From Hyphomicrobiales bacterium (GTDB lineage Bacteria > Pseudomonadota > Alphaproteobacteria > Rhizobiales > Rhizobiaceae), in assembly GCA_900470195.1 (NCBI GenBank), contig UEIJ01000004.1:62001-126000 (forward strand): 64,000 nt of DNA, read 5' to 3'. A model generated the notes under the pieces. The model saw only the letters and a list, made by a program, of their open reading frames with translations. It did no database searches and had not been told where the DNA came from. Shown here piece by piece: positions 17,602-27,119 of this stretch (within the stretch, counting starts at the first letter, position 1; every line of letters begins with the position of its first letter). The position numbers and the translations under genes are program-made.

Positions 17602-20136
17602 ATGCGTACTTCGAAATGGGTGGTTGCGCTGTATAGCCTGATCGTCGCGATCGGCATAATCATCGCCCTGCCCAACTTTTTCACCCAGAAGCAGCTTGAC
17701 GCAATGCCGTCCTGGTTCCCGAAGCGTCAGGTTACGCTCGGCCTCGACCTGCGCGGCGGCTCCTATCTCGTGCTTGAAGTTGATGCCGCAGGTCTGAAAA
17801 AAGATCGTTTGCGGACCCTGCTTGACGATGCCCGCAGCAAGCTGCGCGCGGAGCGCATCCAGCCACAGTCCATCCGGGCTGTCGGCGACGCTGTTGTCGT
17901 CACCATCCCCGATGCCGATCAGCGTTCCAAGGCGGAAACTGCGCTGCGCACCTTGATCTCGCAGGTCAACACCAGTGGTTTCGGTACGGCGATTAATGAC
18001 ATCGACGTCGCCTCGACTGACAATCAGGTGCGCCTGACCCTGACGGAAGCGGGATTCAATTACCGTCTCGATGCCGCTCTGCAGCAAAGCCTTGAAATCA
18101 TCCGTCAGCGCGTCGACCAGGTCGGCGTCGCCGAGCCGTCTATCCAGCGGGTGGGTTCGGATCGCATCGTCGTTCAGCTTCCCGGTCTTCAGGACCCGGC
18201 CCAGCTTCGCCAGCTTCTCGGAAGCACCGCGAAGATGAGTTTCCATATGGTTGCCGATGCCAATCCGAACGACGCACCGCCTCCGGGCGTGACGATCATG
18301 CCGGATTCCAAGGACCCGAACATCAAATACCCGATCGAGGATCAGATCGCGCTCTCCGGCGAACGTCTTACCGACGCGCGTGCAGGTTTCGACCAACGCA
18401 CCAACGAGCCGATTGTGTCATTCCGTTTCGATAGCCTCGGTGCACGTCAGTTCGCGGACATCACCACCAAGAACGTCAATCGCCCGTTTGCAATCGTACT
18501 CGATGGCAAGGTCCTGAGCGCTCCGGTCATCCGCGAACCGATCACCGGTGGTTCGGGACAGATCTCCGGCAGCTTTACCGTTCAGGATACGGTGGTTCTG
18601 TCCGCACTCCTGCGCGCTGGCGCCCTGCCTGCTCCGCTCACCGTTATCGAGGAGCGCACGGTTGGTCCGGATCTTGGCGGCGATGCCATCAAGATGGGCT
18701 TGATTACCGGTGTCATCGGCTTCGTGCTTGTCGCGGTCTTCATCCAGCTTCTTTATGGTGTCTGGGGCACCATCGCCAATGTGGCGCTGTTGCTTCACAC
18801 CTTGCTCACTTTCTCTGCCTTGAGCCTTATCGGCGCAACGCTGACATTGCCCGGTATCGCCGGTATCATTCTCGGTATTGGTATCGCGGTTGACGCCAAT
18901 ATTCTCATCAACGAGCGTATTCGCGAAGAAACCCGGCGAGGCCTCGGGGCCATGGCCGCTCTGGACAAGGGCTTCCATAGCGCTTTCTCCACCATTGTGG
19001 ATGCGAACGTTACGTCACTTATCTCCACCTTGCTCCTGTTCACCTTCGGCACCGGTCCGGTTCGCGGCTTTGCAATCACCATGATGCTCGGCATTGCGAT
19101 CTCCATGTTCACGGACGTGACGCTGGTTCGCATGGTCATGGCTTGGTATGTGCGCAAGCGTAAGCTGAAAGTGCTCGTCATCGAGCCGTTCCTGAAATTC
19201 GTTCCTGAAAAGACGAATATCAGCTTCATGAACGCCCGCTTCGTCGGCATTGGCGTGTCGATCGTCCTGTCGGTCCTTTCGCTTGGCCTGTTCTTCAAGC
19301 CGGGGCTGAATTACGGCATCGACTTCAAGGGCGGCATTCAGGCAGAAATCGTCACATCGCAACCAGCCGATCTGGCGCAACTGCGTGCCAAGCTTGGCTC
19401 ACTCGGCCTTGGCGAAGTCGCACTTCAGTCTGCAGGCAGTCCGAATGACGTTCTGATCCGCGTCCAGCGTCAGGATGGTGGCGAAGAAGCGCAGACGATT
19501 GCCGTCAACAAGATGCGCGAAGCCGTAACCCAGCTTGATCCCGGCGTGAAAATCGAGCGGACGGAAGTCGTCGGTCCGAAAGTTTCCGGCGAACTGGCCC
19601 GCTCCGGCTTCATCGCGGTTGTCCTTTCCGCACTCGGCATGCTCATCTATCTCTGGTGGCGATTCGAATGGTTCTTCGCGTTGGGCGCGATCATTACGCT
19701 TATTCTCGACACCACGAAGATGGTCGGCTTTTTCGCGCTATTCCAGCTCGACTTCAACCTGACTGCCATCGCAGCGCTTCTGACCGCTATCGGTTACTCG
19801 GTAAACGATAAGGTCGTGGTTTATGACCGCATGCGTGAAAACATGCGCCTCTATAAATCGAAACCACTGCGCGAAATCGTCGATATGAGCATCAATCAGG
19901 TGCTCGTCCGCTGTATTTATACATCGATGACAACGTTCCTGTGTATGCTCCCGATGGCTATCTGGGGCGGCAGCGCGGTTCATAATTTTGCCGTGCCGAT
20001 GCTGTTCGGTATCTTCATCGCTACATCGTCGTCGATCTTCATCGCCGCTCCGATTCTGCTTCTGCTAGGCAACTGGTGGCAGCATCGAAAGGAAACCCAT
20101 CAGGCTATCGAAGACAGCGCCGCAGCGCAGAAATAA
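17602..20136 (+). CDS. secDF: Protein translocase subunit SecDF (fused SecD-SecF)
   Basis: 844 aa from ATG 17602. It is a proton-driven accessory of the Sec translocon that pulls substrates from the periplasmic side. The SecD half (about 1-530) has GLDLRGGSYLVLEVD, the P1 periplasmic domain and GIAVDANILINERIREE. The SecF half starts near residue 543 with FKPGLNYGIDFKGG and ends with AIGYSVNDKVVVYDRMREN. The fusion of the two subunits is common in alphaproteobacteria. yajC is not adjacent. Followed by a strong hairpin. Confidence 0.96.
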   Translation: MRTSKWVVALYSLIVAIGIIIALPNFFTQKQLDAMPSWFPKRQVTLGLDLRGGSYLVLEVDAAGLKKDRLRTLLDDARSKLRAERIQPQSIRAVGDAVVVTIPDADQRSKAETALRTLISQVNTSGFGTAINDIDVASTDNQVRLTLTEAGFNYRLDAALQQSLEIIRQRVDQVGVAEPSIQRVGSDRIVVQLPGLQDPAQLRQLLGSTAKMSFHMVADANPNDAPPPGVTIMPDSKDPNIKYPIEDQIALSGERLTDARAGFDQRTNEPIVSFRFDSLGARQFADITTKNVNRPFAIVLDGKVLSAPVIREPITGGSGQISGSFTVQDTVVLSALLRAGALPAPLTVIEERTVGPDLGGDAIKMGLITGVIGFVLVAVFIQLLYGVWGTIANVALLLHTLLTFSALSLIGATLTLPGIAGIILGIGIAVDANILINERIREETRRGLGAMAALDKGFHSAFSTIVDANVTSLISTLLLFTFGTGPVRGFAITMMLGIAISMFTDVTLVRMVMAWYVRKRKLKVLVIEPFLKFVPEKTNISFMNARFVGIGVSIVLSVLSLGLFFKPGLNYGIDFKGGIQAEIVTSQPADLAQLRAKLGSLGLGEVALQSAGSPNDVLIRVQRQDGGEEAQTIAVNKMREAVTQLDPGVKIERTEVVGPKVSGELARSGFIAVVLSALGMLIYLWWRFEWFFALGAIITLILDTTKMVGFFALFQLDFNLTAIAALLTAIGYSVNDKVVVYDRMRENMRLYKSKPLREIVDMSINQVLVRCIYTSMTTFLCMLPMAIWGGSAVHNFAVPMLFGIFIATSSSIFIAAPILLLLGNWWQHRKETHQAIEDSAAAQK

Positions 20137-20144
20137 CCCATTCG

Positions 20145-20170
20145 CCGGGCAAGGTTCACGCCTTGCCCGG
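20145..20170 (+). terminator. Stem-loop after secDF
   Basis: A perfect 10-bp stem CCGGGCAAGG / CCTTGCCCGG (20145-20154 / 20161-20170) with a 6-nt loop and no T-run. It may protect the secDF message 3' end or attenuate read-through into the antiporter gene. Confidence 0.6.
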
Positions 20171-20214
20171 CTCCCACATGCAAAAACCGAGAAGCCAGAG
20201 GGGGAAGGCACCTG

Positions 20215-22062
20215 ATGCCCCATGACACGCCTTTGATAGCGACAATCGTCATCGGGTTATGCCTGGCCTTCATCTTCGGTGCGATAGCCACCCGTCTGAA
20301 AATCTCCCCCCTCGTCGGCTACCTCCTGGCCGGTGTCATTGCCGGCCCACACACTCCCGGCTTCGTCGCAGATCAGGACCTCATCCTCCAGCTTGCCGAA
20401 ATTGGCGTCATTCTGCTGATGTTCGGCGTCGGCTTGCATTTTTCACTCAAGGATCTTCTTTCCGTCAAAGCCATCGCGGTTCCCGGTGCGCTGGCGCAGA
20501 TTGCCGCCGCCGCCGCACTTGGCACAGGACTTGGTCTCGCGCTCGGTTGGGATGTTCAGGCTGGGTTGGTTTTTGGTCTGGCCCTTTCAACCGCCAGTAC
20601 TGTCGTCCTGCTCCGCGCCATGCAGGAGCGCCGCCTGATCGATACCGAACGCGGGCGCATCGCGGTTGGCTGGCTCATCGTAGAAGACCTCGCCATGGTC
20701 ATGGCGCTGGTGCTGCTTCCGGCAATTGCCAGCGTCACCGGCCGGGCAGAAGGCACGGCAGCGAGCGATCCCATTGTGTCTTGGCTTGGCCTCGGCATTG
20801 GCGGCATCATTCTTCTCACCATTGCCAAGGTCATTCTGTTCGTTGCGCTGATGCTGATCGTCGGACGCAAGGTCATTCCGTGGCTTCTCAACGTTGTGGC
20901 TCAGACCGGCTCGCGCGAATTGTTTCGTCTCGGTGTGCTCGCCATTGCGCTCGGCGTTGCCTTCGGTGCGGCCCATCTGTTTGGCGTTTCCTTCGCGCTG
21001 GGCGCATTCTTCGCCGGTATGGTGATGAGCGAGTCCGAACTCAGTCATCGGGCAGCCGAAGAATCCCTCCCCTTGCGCGATGCCTTCGCGGTGCTGTTCT
21101 TCATCTCCGTCGGCATGCTGTTCGATCCGATGAGCCTTGTACGCGATCCGCTCCCCCTGCTCGGGACGCTCGCCATTATTCTCGTTGGAAAGTCGGTTGC
21201 TGCATTCTTCATCGTGCGCGCTTTCCGTCGTCCGGTCAGCACGGCGCTCACCATTTCGGCGAGCCTTGCGCAGATCGGTGAATTCTCTTTCATTCTTGCA
21301 GGGTTAGGTGTCAGTCTCAATCTTCTCCCTCCAGCGGGGCGAGACCTTATTCTCGCAGGCGCAATCCTCTCTATCTTCCTCAATCCGGTCATGTTCATCG
21401 TGGCGGAGCGGATGCGGCCATGGATCGAAAAGCGAAGCAATGGCGAAATGACCGCGGGTGAAAATGCCGACGTCGAACCCAGAATTTCCGAGCCCCAGCC
21501 TTTGCCGCAGACATCGCTGAGCGGACACACGATTATCGTCGGCTACGGTCAAATCGGCGCGGGGATCGCAGGAGGATTGCAGGCTGAAACATCGCCTTTT
21601 CTCGTGATTGAAGATTCGCCAAAAGTCAGCGCGTCGCTGAAGGACAAAGGCATTGAGGCGATTACCGGCAATGCCTCGGATTCAGAAATACTGGAGGCGG
21701 CCAATCCGTCAACTGCTCGAAACCTGGTCATCGCGATACCCAACGCCTTTGAGGCCGGGCGGGTCACTGCGCTAGCCCGGGCGGTCAACCCGGAAATCAA
21801 CATCGTCGTGCGCGCCTGCTCCAAGGCGGAGGCACAATATCTGCATGATCTTGGCGCTAATTCTGTCATTCTGGGAGAAGAAGAAATTGCATCCGCCATG
21901 GCGAAAGCAATCGGAACCGAGATCAAGAGGAAAAACGCTGAGACCATTCCGGAACAAGGGCAAACTCAGATCGACATAATGGGGATAATATCGGACGGAT
22001 CGACCGATATCATGGGCAAAAAAGGGGATGATATGAAGCATGAAGGCGTGGTAACCGGCTGA
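20215..22062 (+). CDS. CPA2-family cation:proton antiporter with RCK domain (YbaL/Kef-like)
   Basis: 615 aa from ATG 20215, preceded by GAGGGGGAAGG. The N-terminal Na/H-exchanger domain has about twelve to thirteen helices (about 5-400). The soluble C-terminal TrkA-N/RCK nucleotide-binding domain begins at HTIIVGYGQIGAG (about residue 437). Such proteins export K+ or Na+ in exchange for H+, with gating by the RCK domain. The call YbaL-like rather than KefB/C is tentative. The stop overlaps the next start (TGATG), so it is translationally coupled to the membrane protein downstream. Confidence 0.85.
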   Translation: MPHDTPLIATIVIGLCLAFIFGAIATRLKISPLVGYLLAGVIAGPHTPGFVADQDLILQLAEIGVILLMFGVGLHFSLKDLLSVKAIAVPGALAQIAAAAALGTGLGLALGWDVQAGLVFGLALSTASTVVLLRAMQERRLIDTERGRIAVGWLIVEDLAMVMALVLLPAIASVTGRAEGTAASDPIVSWLGLGIGGIILLTIAKVILFVALMLIVGRKVIPWLLNVVAQTGSRELFRLGVLAIALGVAFGAAHLFGVSFALGAFFAGMVMSESELSHRAAEESLPLRDAFAVLFFISVGMLFDPMSLVRDPLPLLGTLAIILVGKSVAAFFIVRAFRRPVSTALTISASLAQIGEFSFILAGLGVSLNLLPPAGRDLILAGAILSIFLNPVMFIVAERMRPWIEKRSNGEMTAGENADVEPRISEPQPLPQTSLSGHTIIVGYGQIGAGIAGGLQAETSPFLVIEDSPKVSASLKDKGIEAITGNASDSEILEAANPSTARNLVIAIPNAFEAGRVTALARAVNPEINIVVRACSKAEAQYLHDLGANSVILGEEEIASAMAKAIGTEIKRKNAETIPEQGQTQIDIMGIISDGSTDIMGKKGDDMKHEGVVTG

Positions 22063-23009
22063 TGAAAGCAAAGGATTATATCTGGCCGGTCGTAGGCATT
22101 TGTGCAGTCGGAGTTTCAGTCTGGCTTCTTTATCGCGAACTTCGCAGCATTTCGCTGGATGACGTTCTGGACAGTCTTTATGCGATCCGGGCTCATCATT
22201 GGGTGCTGGCGGCGGGCTCCGCGCTTCTCGCCTACAGTTCGCTCGCTGGCTATGATCGTATCGCGCTCTTGCACCTCAAGCGCAAAATTTCCTGGCTGTT
22301 TATCGCGCTCTGTTCCTTCACCACCTACGCTTTGTCACACAATATCGGGGCGTCCGTGGTCTCCGGTGCCGTGGTGCGTTATCGGGCCTACTCCTCGCAA
22401 GGCATGCCCGGCAGTGAAATTGCCGTTCTCATCGCCTTCTGCTCTTTTACGTTCATCCTTGGTGTCATCATAACCTCCAGCGTGGTTCTCCTGCTGGAAC
22501 CGCACATTCTGATGCGGTTCAACGAGGAACTCACACCTACCGTCTCCATCGTCATCGCGCTTATGATGCTGGCATTCGTGCTGCTTTATGTCTTTGGCAG
22601 CTGGTTGCGCCTGCGCCCATTACAGATCGGCAGCTTCCGTCTGGAATATCCGCGCTTGTCAGTGGTTGTACAGCAGCTCATTGTCGCGCCGCTGGAACTG
22701 ATTGGCGCCGCCGGCATCATCTATTTTGCCCTGCCCGAGGCTGGCAATCCCGGCTTTCTCATTATTCTCGGTATTTTTCTGGTCTCGTTTTCGGCAGCCC
22801 TGATATCACACGCCCCCGGCGGTCTCGGTGTTCTGGAACTGGTTTTCCTGACGGGCTTGCCGGATATGGATCAGGCCGACGTTCTGGCTGCGCTGATCGT
22901 ATTCCGCCTGCTCTACCTGCTTATTCCGTTCGCAATGTCGCTTGTTGTGGTACTGATTTTCGAGAAGTCCCAGTTTCTGCTGCGGTGGAACGAAAAACAG
23001 CAGAAATAG
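22062..23009 (+). CDS. YbhN/UPF0104-family (lysylphosphatidylglycerol synthase-type) membrane protein
   Basis: 315 aa with about eight helices. The family hallmarks are LSHNIGASVVSGAVVRYRAYSSQG near residue 88 and SHAPGGLGVLELVF near 250. It resembles the flippase half of MprF and E. coli YbhN, without the C-terminal aminoacyl-transferase domain. The role is probably lipid movement or binding in the inner membrane. It is coupled by a one-base overlap to the antiporter gene, an association whose meaning is unknown. Confidence 0.8.
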   Translation: MKAKDYIWPVVGICAVGVSVWLLYRELRSISLDDVLDSLYAIRAHHWVLAAGSALLAYSSLAGYDRIALLHLKRKISWLFIALCSFTTYALSHNIGASVVSGAVVRYRAYSSQGMPGSEIAVLIAFCSFTFILGVIITSSVVLLLEPHILMRFNEELTPTVSIVIALMMLAFVLLYVFGSWLRLRPLQIGSFRLEYPRLSVVVQQLIVAPLELIGAAGIIYFALPEAGNPGFLIILGIFLVSFSAALISHAPGGLGVLELVFLTGLPDMDQADVLAALIVFRLLYLLIPFAMSLVVVLIFEKSQFLLRWNEKQQK

Positions 23010-23174
23010 CAGCGGACAAGCGGCGGGGTATAATTTTTACAAACTCCACGTTTGTTTGAATTAATCTTCCTTAAAATTGCAGCAGCGGCCACCTATCTTG
23101 GAACCAATTTCGCAAAGCGTAAATAATGCGAAATTGGACGCCCCTCCCAAGGCTTTATCCAAGAGGAAAAACGC

Positions 23175-23738
23175 ATGCCTGCGACATTGATCATCCCCGG
23201 CTACAAGGGATCGGAAGCAGGCCACTGGCAGCGCCAATGGTTGCATGACGATCCGTCAGCATTGCTCGTCGAACAGGACGACTGGCACTATCCGGTGCTA
23301 TCCGACTGGATGCACGCGCTCGAAGCCAAGCTGGCTGAAAATCCCGGCGCGGTTCTGGTTGCCCATAGCCTCGGCTGTGCGCTTGTCGCCCATCTGGCGA
23401 GCCGCCCATCGGCTGCTCATGTGGCGGGTGCACTTCTCGTTGCCCCGGCCGACGCAGAAACCATGGCCCGCAAGGACAGCCGCTTCCAGAGCTTTGCCCC
23501 GCTACCCCGTCATGAACTGGGTTTTCCTTCCATCGTGGTAGCAAGCCGCAACGATGAGTATATGAGCTTTGCCAAGGCTGAGGCTCTCTCGCATGTGTGG
23601 GGTTCGGGATTTGTCGACCTTGGCCATGCCGGTCATATCAACGTGGCAAGTGGATTCAGCCGCTGGCCCGAGGGAATTATTCTGGCATCCTCTCTTCACA
23701 GGGAACCAGTAACCAACACGCTTTCCCAAGCAGCGTGA
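23175..23738 (+). CDS. RBBP9/YdeN-family serine hydrolase
   Basis: 187 aa from ATG 23175 with AAGAGG upstream. A small alpha/beta hydrolase: LIIPGYKGSEAGHWQ at the N-terminus, nucleophile in VAHSLGCAL, Asp in SRNDEYMSF, and catalytic His in LGHAGHINVASG. Members cleave esters in vitro, but physiological substrates are poorly known. Monocistronic, ending in a strong terminator shared with cysW. Confidence 0.87.
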   Translation: MPATLIIPGYKGSEAGHWQRQWLHDDPSALLVEQDDWHYPVLSDWMHALEAKLAENPGAVLVAHSLGCALVAHLASRPSAAHVAGALLVAPADAETMARKDSRFQSFAPLPRHELGFPSIVVASRNDEYMSFAKAEALSHVWGSGFVDLGHAGHINVASGFSRWPEGIILASSLHREPVTNTLSQAA

Positions 23739-23744
23739 CCGCAA

Positions 23745-23774
23745 GCCGTCCATTCCTCGAATGGACGGCTTTTC
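23745..23774. terminator. Bidirectional terminator
   Basis: An 11-bp perfect stem GCCGTCCATTC / GAATGGACGGC (23745-23755 / 23759-23769) with loop CTC is followed by TTTT. It lies between the convergent hydrolase and cysW genes. Confidence 0.93.
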
Positions 23775-23777
23775 TAT

Positions 23778-24608
23778 TTAGGCACCCTGCCTGCGTTCAA
23801 GCAGAACCTTCAAAACAAGAGTCAGAAGAGCGATCAAAGCGAGCGTCGAAGCCGCCGCGAATGCACCGGCAACATTGTAGTCATTGAACAGCAATTCCAC
23901 CTGCAGCGGCAGTGTATTGGTCTTGCCCCGGATGGCACCGGAAACGACCGACGTTGCTCCAAACTCTCCCATCACGCGCGCATTGCAAAGCACCGCACCA
24001 TAGAGCAATGCCCATTTGATACTGGGCAAGGTGACATAGAAAAAGGTCTGCCATGCGTTGGCCCCAAGTGTCAGCGCCGCTTCTTCTTCATCGCTTCCCT
24101 GCACTTCCATGAGCGGGATCAGTTCACGCGCCACAAAGGGCGAAGTCACGAAGAGGCTGACCAGAAAAATCGCCGGAACCGTGAACATGATCTTGATGTC
24201 ATAGGCCTCCAGCAATGGCCCCAGCAGACCTTGCGACCCGTAGAGGAAGAGATAGGTCACACCAGCCACGATGGGCGAAACGGAAAAGGGTATTTCCACG
24301 AAGGTGATGAGAAGCCTGCGGCCCGGAAAGCGGAATTTCGTCACCAACCACGCTACACAGACACCGAAAGCCATGTTGATCGGGACAACAACGGTGGCAG
24401 TCAAAACAGTAAGCCACACCGCGTGGAGCGTATCCGGCTTCAATATTTCGCCGAAAAAGACATCGACCCCCTTGCTGAAGGCATAGGAGAAAATGACGGC
24501 AAGCGGCGCCCCGATGCAGATCACAGACAACAATGCCGCGAGCCAGATCAACAGATTACGCATCGGCCCTGAATTTCGCGCCTGCAGGCTTGCGCTAGCG
24601 TTCTGCAT
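23778..24608 (-). CDS. cysW: Sulfate/thiosulfate ABC transporter permease CysW
   Basis: 276 aa from ATG 24608. Six helices. The binding-protein-dependent permease loop (LIPLMEVQGSDEEEAALTLGANAWQTF) couples to the ATPase. The GEFGATSVVSG segment is typical of CysW/CysT/ModB permeases. The start overlaps the end of cysT by 14 bp. The operon ends here at the terminator 23745-23774: no cysA ATPase gene follows. Confidence 0.92.
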   Translation of the reverse strand: MQNASASLQARNSGPMRNLLIWLAALLSVICIGAPLAVIFSYAFSKGVDVFFGEILKPDTLHAVWLTVLTATVVVPINMAFGVCVAWLVTKFRFPGRRLLITFVEIPFSVSPIVAGVTYLFLYGSQGLLGPLLEAYDIKIMFTVPAIFLVSLFVTSPFVARELIPLMEVQGSDEEEAALTLGANAWQTFFYVTLPSIKWALLYGAVLCNARVMGEFGATSVVSGAIRGKTNTLPLQVELLFNDYNVAGAFAAASTLALIALLTLVLKVLLERRQGA

Positions 24609-25416
24609 AACGAAGCTGCCTTGCCTGAATGAGATTGGTCACGAGAAGCATGACGAAAGCCGTGACAAGCATCACGAATGCAAGTGCTGCCGCGGCTGGA
24701 TAATCATATTCATCCAACCGGATGAAAACGAGCAGTGATGTCACTTCGGTTTCGAAGGGAAGATTGCCTGAGATAAAGACGATCGAACCAAACTCGCCAA
24801 GGCTGCGCGCAAAGGAAAGCGATGAACCCGCCAGGAAAGCTGGGAAGATGGTCGGCCAGATAATGTGGGAGAATGTCTGCCACGAACTGGCGCCAAGGCT
24901 GCGAGCGGCCTCTTCCACATCGGCGCTCATATCCTCGAGCACTGGCTGAACCGTGCGAATGACAAATGGAATGCTGGTGAAGAACATCGCGATCATGATG
25001 CCAAGCGGTGCATAGGCAACCTTTATTCCGATCGGTTCAAGAAGCCGTCCGAACCAGCCGTTCGGGGCAAACAGTGTTACGAGCGCCAGACCAGCAATGG
25101 CTGTCGGCAGTGCGAAAGGAAGATCGACAGCGGCATCGATCAAACGTTTTCCCGGAAATTCATACCGCGTCAGTACCCAGGCAAGCAGAAGACCGAACAG
25201 GCCATTGAACACGGTCGCCACCCCGGCAGCACTCAAGGTAATCTTGTAAGTGGCCAGCGCGCGATCAGAGGTCACGATACTCCAGAAGTCGCTCCAGCCG
25301 AGGCTTGCCGTTTTTAGGATCATGGCCAGCAGCGGCAAAGCTACGATCACGGCCAGATAAAGCAAGGTGCAGCCGAGGGTCAGCCCGAAGCCCGGCAACA
25401 CCGAATTACGTTTCAT
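24595..25416 (-). CDS. cysT: Sulfate/thiosulfate ABC transporter permease CysT
   Basis: 273 aa. ATG 25416 is chosen as start because the sequence upstream in frame is not membrane-like and covers the spacer hairpin. Six helices, FPGKRLIDAAVDLPFALPTAIAG, and the permease loop DVEEAARSLGASSWQTF followed by SLGEFGSIVFISGN. It forms the membrane channel of the sulfate importer together with CysW. Confidence 0.92.
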   Translation of the reverse strand: MKRNSVLPGFGLTLGCTLLYLAVIVALPLLAMILKTASLGWSDFWSIVTSDRALATYKITLSAAGVATVFNGLFGLLLAWVLTRYEFPGKRLIDAAVDLPFALPTAIAGLALVTLFAPNGWFGRLLEPIGIKVAYAPLGIMIAMFFTSIPFVIRTVQPVLEDMSADVEEAARSLGASSWQTFSHIIWPTIFPAFLAGSSLSFARSLGEFGSIVFISGNLPFETEVTSLLVFIRLDEYDYPAAAALAFVMLVTAFVMLLVTNLIQARQLRYAER

Positions 25417-25450
25417 GCTTAGAAGCGCCACTGGATTTTCCAAAATGCAA

Positions 25451-25472
25451 GGCGACCCCGCGAGGGATCGCC
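25451..25472 (-). other. Stem-loop between the sulfate-binding protein gene and cysT
   Basis: GGCGACCCC / GGGATCGCC arms with one mismatch and a 4-nt loop, in the 67-bp gap. Probably lowers expression of the permeases relative to the binding protein, or stabilises the sbp message. Confidence 0.55.
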
Positions 25473-25483
25473 AGTTGGCTTTA

Positions 25484-26488
25484 TTACTTGCCTTTGAAGA
25501 GCTGATCGAGCACTCCGCCTTCGGCGAAATGTTCCTTCTGCACCTTCTCCCAGCCACCAAAAGCGTCTTCAACTGTTACGAGGCGCACATCAGGATAGAT
25601 ATCCTTGTGCTTTGCGATAACGTCCTTATCGTGCACCCGGTTGAAATTCTGGGCCAGAATTTCCTGGCCTGCCGGGGAATAGAGGTAATCGAGATAAGCT
25701 TCGGCGACCTTGCGTGATCCGCGCTTGTCCACGACTTTATCCACGACCGTAACGGGAAACTCCGCCAGAAGGCTGACTTCCGGTACGACAACATCATATT
25801 TGTCCGGCCCGAGCACCTTTTCGGTTCCTCGCGTTTCTGCCTCGAAAGTCACCAGCACGTCGCCAATGCCACGTTCGGCAAAAGTTGTTGTCGCTCCGCG
25901 GCCGCCTGTATCGAAAACCGGAACGTTTTTGAAAATCTTACCGATGAATTCATGCACCTTTGTCTGATCGCCCTTGAACGCCTCGTTCGCGTAAGCGGTC
26001 GCAGCAAGATAGGTATAACGCGCGTTGCCCGAGGTTTTGGGGTTCGGGAAGATTACCTTGACGTCGTCACGCGCCAGATCATCCCAGTTCTTGATGTTTT
26101 TTGGGTTGCCCTCGCGTACCAGGAACGCTGGGAAGGAGTAATAGGGCGACGAGTTATTGGGCAACCGCTTCTGCCAGTCCGCCGGGATCAGATTGCCCTT
26201 GTCATGGAGGACCTGCACGTCGGTCACCTGATTGAAGGTCACGACGTCAGCTTCAAGCCCTTCCAGAATCGAACGCGCCTGCTTTGAGGAGCCCGCATGA
26301 GACTGATTGACAGTCAGATCTTCACCAGTCTTGGTCTTCCAGTCGGTGACGAAGGCCTTGTTCACCTGTTCATAGAGTTCGCGCGCGATGTCATAGGAAA
26401 CGTTGAGGATTTCCTTCGGCTCCTGCGCATGAACCGGTGCGGAGCCGAGACCGAGAGCCACCGCTGCATATAGAATAATTTTTCTCAT
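25484..26488 (-). CDS. Sulfate ABC transporter substrate-binding protein
   Basis: 334 aa from ATG 26488. In-frame ATG 26497 and GTG 26503 are alternatives, but MRKIILYAAVALGLGSAPVHA makes a clean signal peptide. It is of the Sbp/CysP family: LNVSYDIARELYEQ at the N-terminus, then SHAGSSKQARSILEG and FPNPKTSGNARY. The mature protein binds sulfate or thiosulfate in the periplasm and feeds CysTW. The AT-rich gap upstream (26489-26697) should contain its promoter. Confidence 0.92.
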   Translation of the reverse strand: MRKIILYAAVALGLGSAPVHAQEPKEILNVSYDIARELYEQVNKAFVTDWKTKTGEDLTVNQSHAGSSKQARSILEGLEADVVTFNQVTDVQVLHDKGNLIPADWQKRLPNNSSPYYSFPAFLVREGNPKNIKNWDDLARDDVKVIFPNPKTSGNARYTYLAATAYANEAFKGDQTKVHEFIGKIFKNVPVFDTGGRGATTTFAERGIGDVLVTFEAETRGTEKVLGPDKYDVVVPEVSLLAEFPVTVVDKVVDKRGSRKVAEAYLDYLYSPAGQEILAQNFNRVHDKDVIAKHKDIYPDVRLVTVEDAFGGWEKVQKEHFAEGGVLDQLFKGK

Positions 26489-26697
26489 GAGACCCATCCC
26501 CACCGCGCTGTTTGCGAAAAGCGCTCTAAACTGGATTGTTTTCGAAAAACAAATCTAACGAGAGAGGGAACAAAATCAATCTAAATCATTGATTTAAATA
26601 TATAAACTACTTTTGAAGCCGTTCATGGAACCTGCACCCAAACTCCATGATGGTGTGAGAAAATAATTCTCATCCAGAGCAAAACCATAAAATCAAA

Positions 26698-26728
26698 TGC
26701 AAAAGGCAGGAGACTTCCGCCTCCTGCC
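26698..26728 (-). terminator. Terminator of the 26756 gene
   Basis: Stem GGCAGGAG / CTCCTGCC (26704-26711 / 26721-26728). On the minus strand it is followed by TTTTGC, so it ends the transcript of the small gene at 26756-26944. Confidence 0.8.
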
Positions 26729-26755
26729 CTCAAAACTGTTCTTGGACTTCTTAAC

Positions 26756-26944
26756 TTACCAGAAACCGCGATGCTGCCAGCACCAGAGAAAATTATGCTC
26801 GCCACGCTCCAGCCTACTGCGGCGGCGGGCTGCAATCTCTTCTGCATTCAACTTCATTTCGCGCCAAGGCTGCTCCAGAAAGGCCGGAACACGTAAAAAC
26901 GTATTCTTCATTTTCGTAGCGAGCAGTCGAACGGTTCGCTTCAT
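26756..26944 (-). CDS. Small basic protein of unknown function
   Basis: 62 aa from ATG 26944 with GAGGAGG at good spacing, followed by a clear terminator, so it looks like a real gene. It is Lys/Arg-rich (MKRTVRLLATKMKNTF; ARRRSRLERGEHN) and ends in a Trp-rich tail (FLWCWQHRGFW). I do not recognise the family. It has a size and basic character similar to DUF1127 proteins but lacks their motif. Confidence 0.6.
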   Translation of the reverse strand: MKRTVRLLATKMKNTFLRVPAFLEQPWREMKLNAEEIAARRRSRLERGEHNFLWCWQHRGFW

Positions 26945-27080
26945 GCCAAGCCTCCTCATTGCCTTGCGCTCCAATATTGCCGCGCTTTCGCCGCAACTAT
27001 GAACGATACGTTAATTTTGAAGGCTTCTGGGCTTTTGTCAATAACCTACTTATTTTATGGGAGATAACTGTGTGAAATAA

Positions 27081-27109
27081 TTTGCGAGCCAGACCCACCG
27101 GCCCGCAAA
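27081..27109 (-). terminator. Terminator after the TerC-CBS gene
   Basis: TTTGCGAGCC (27081-27090) pairs with GGCCCGCAAA (27100-27109) with one mismatch. It lies just beyond the stop of the gene at 27120, in an A/T-rich context. Confidence 0.7.
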
Positions 27110-27119
27110 TTCATTTCTG

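Noticed and set aside
17338-18396. 352-codon minus-strand frame opposite secDF
   Set aside because: Antisense to the conserved SecD half, with no ribosome site or recognisable domain. High-GC shadow.
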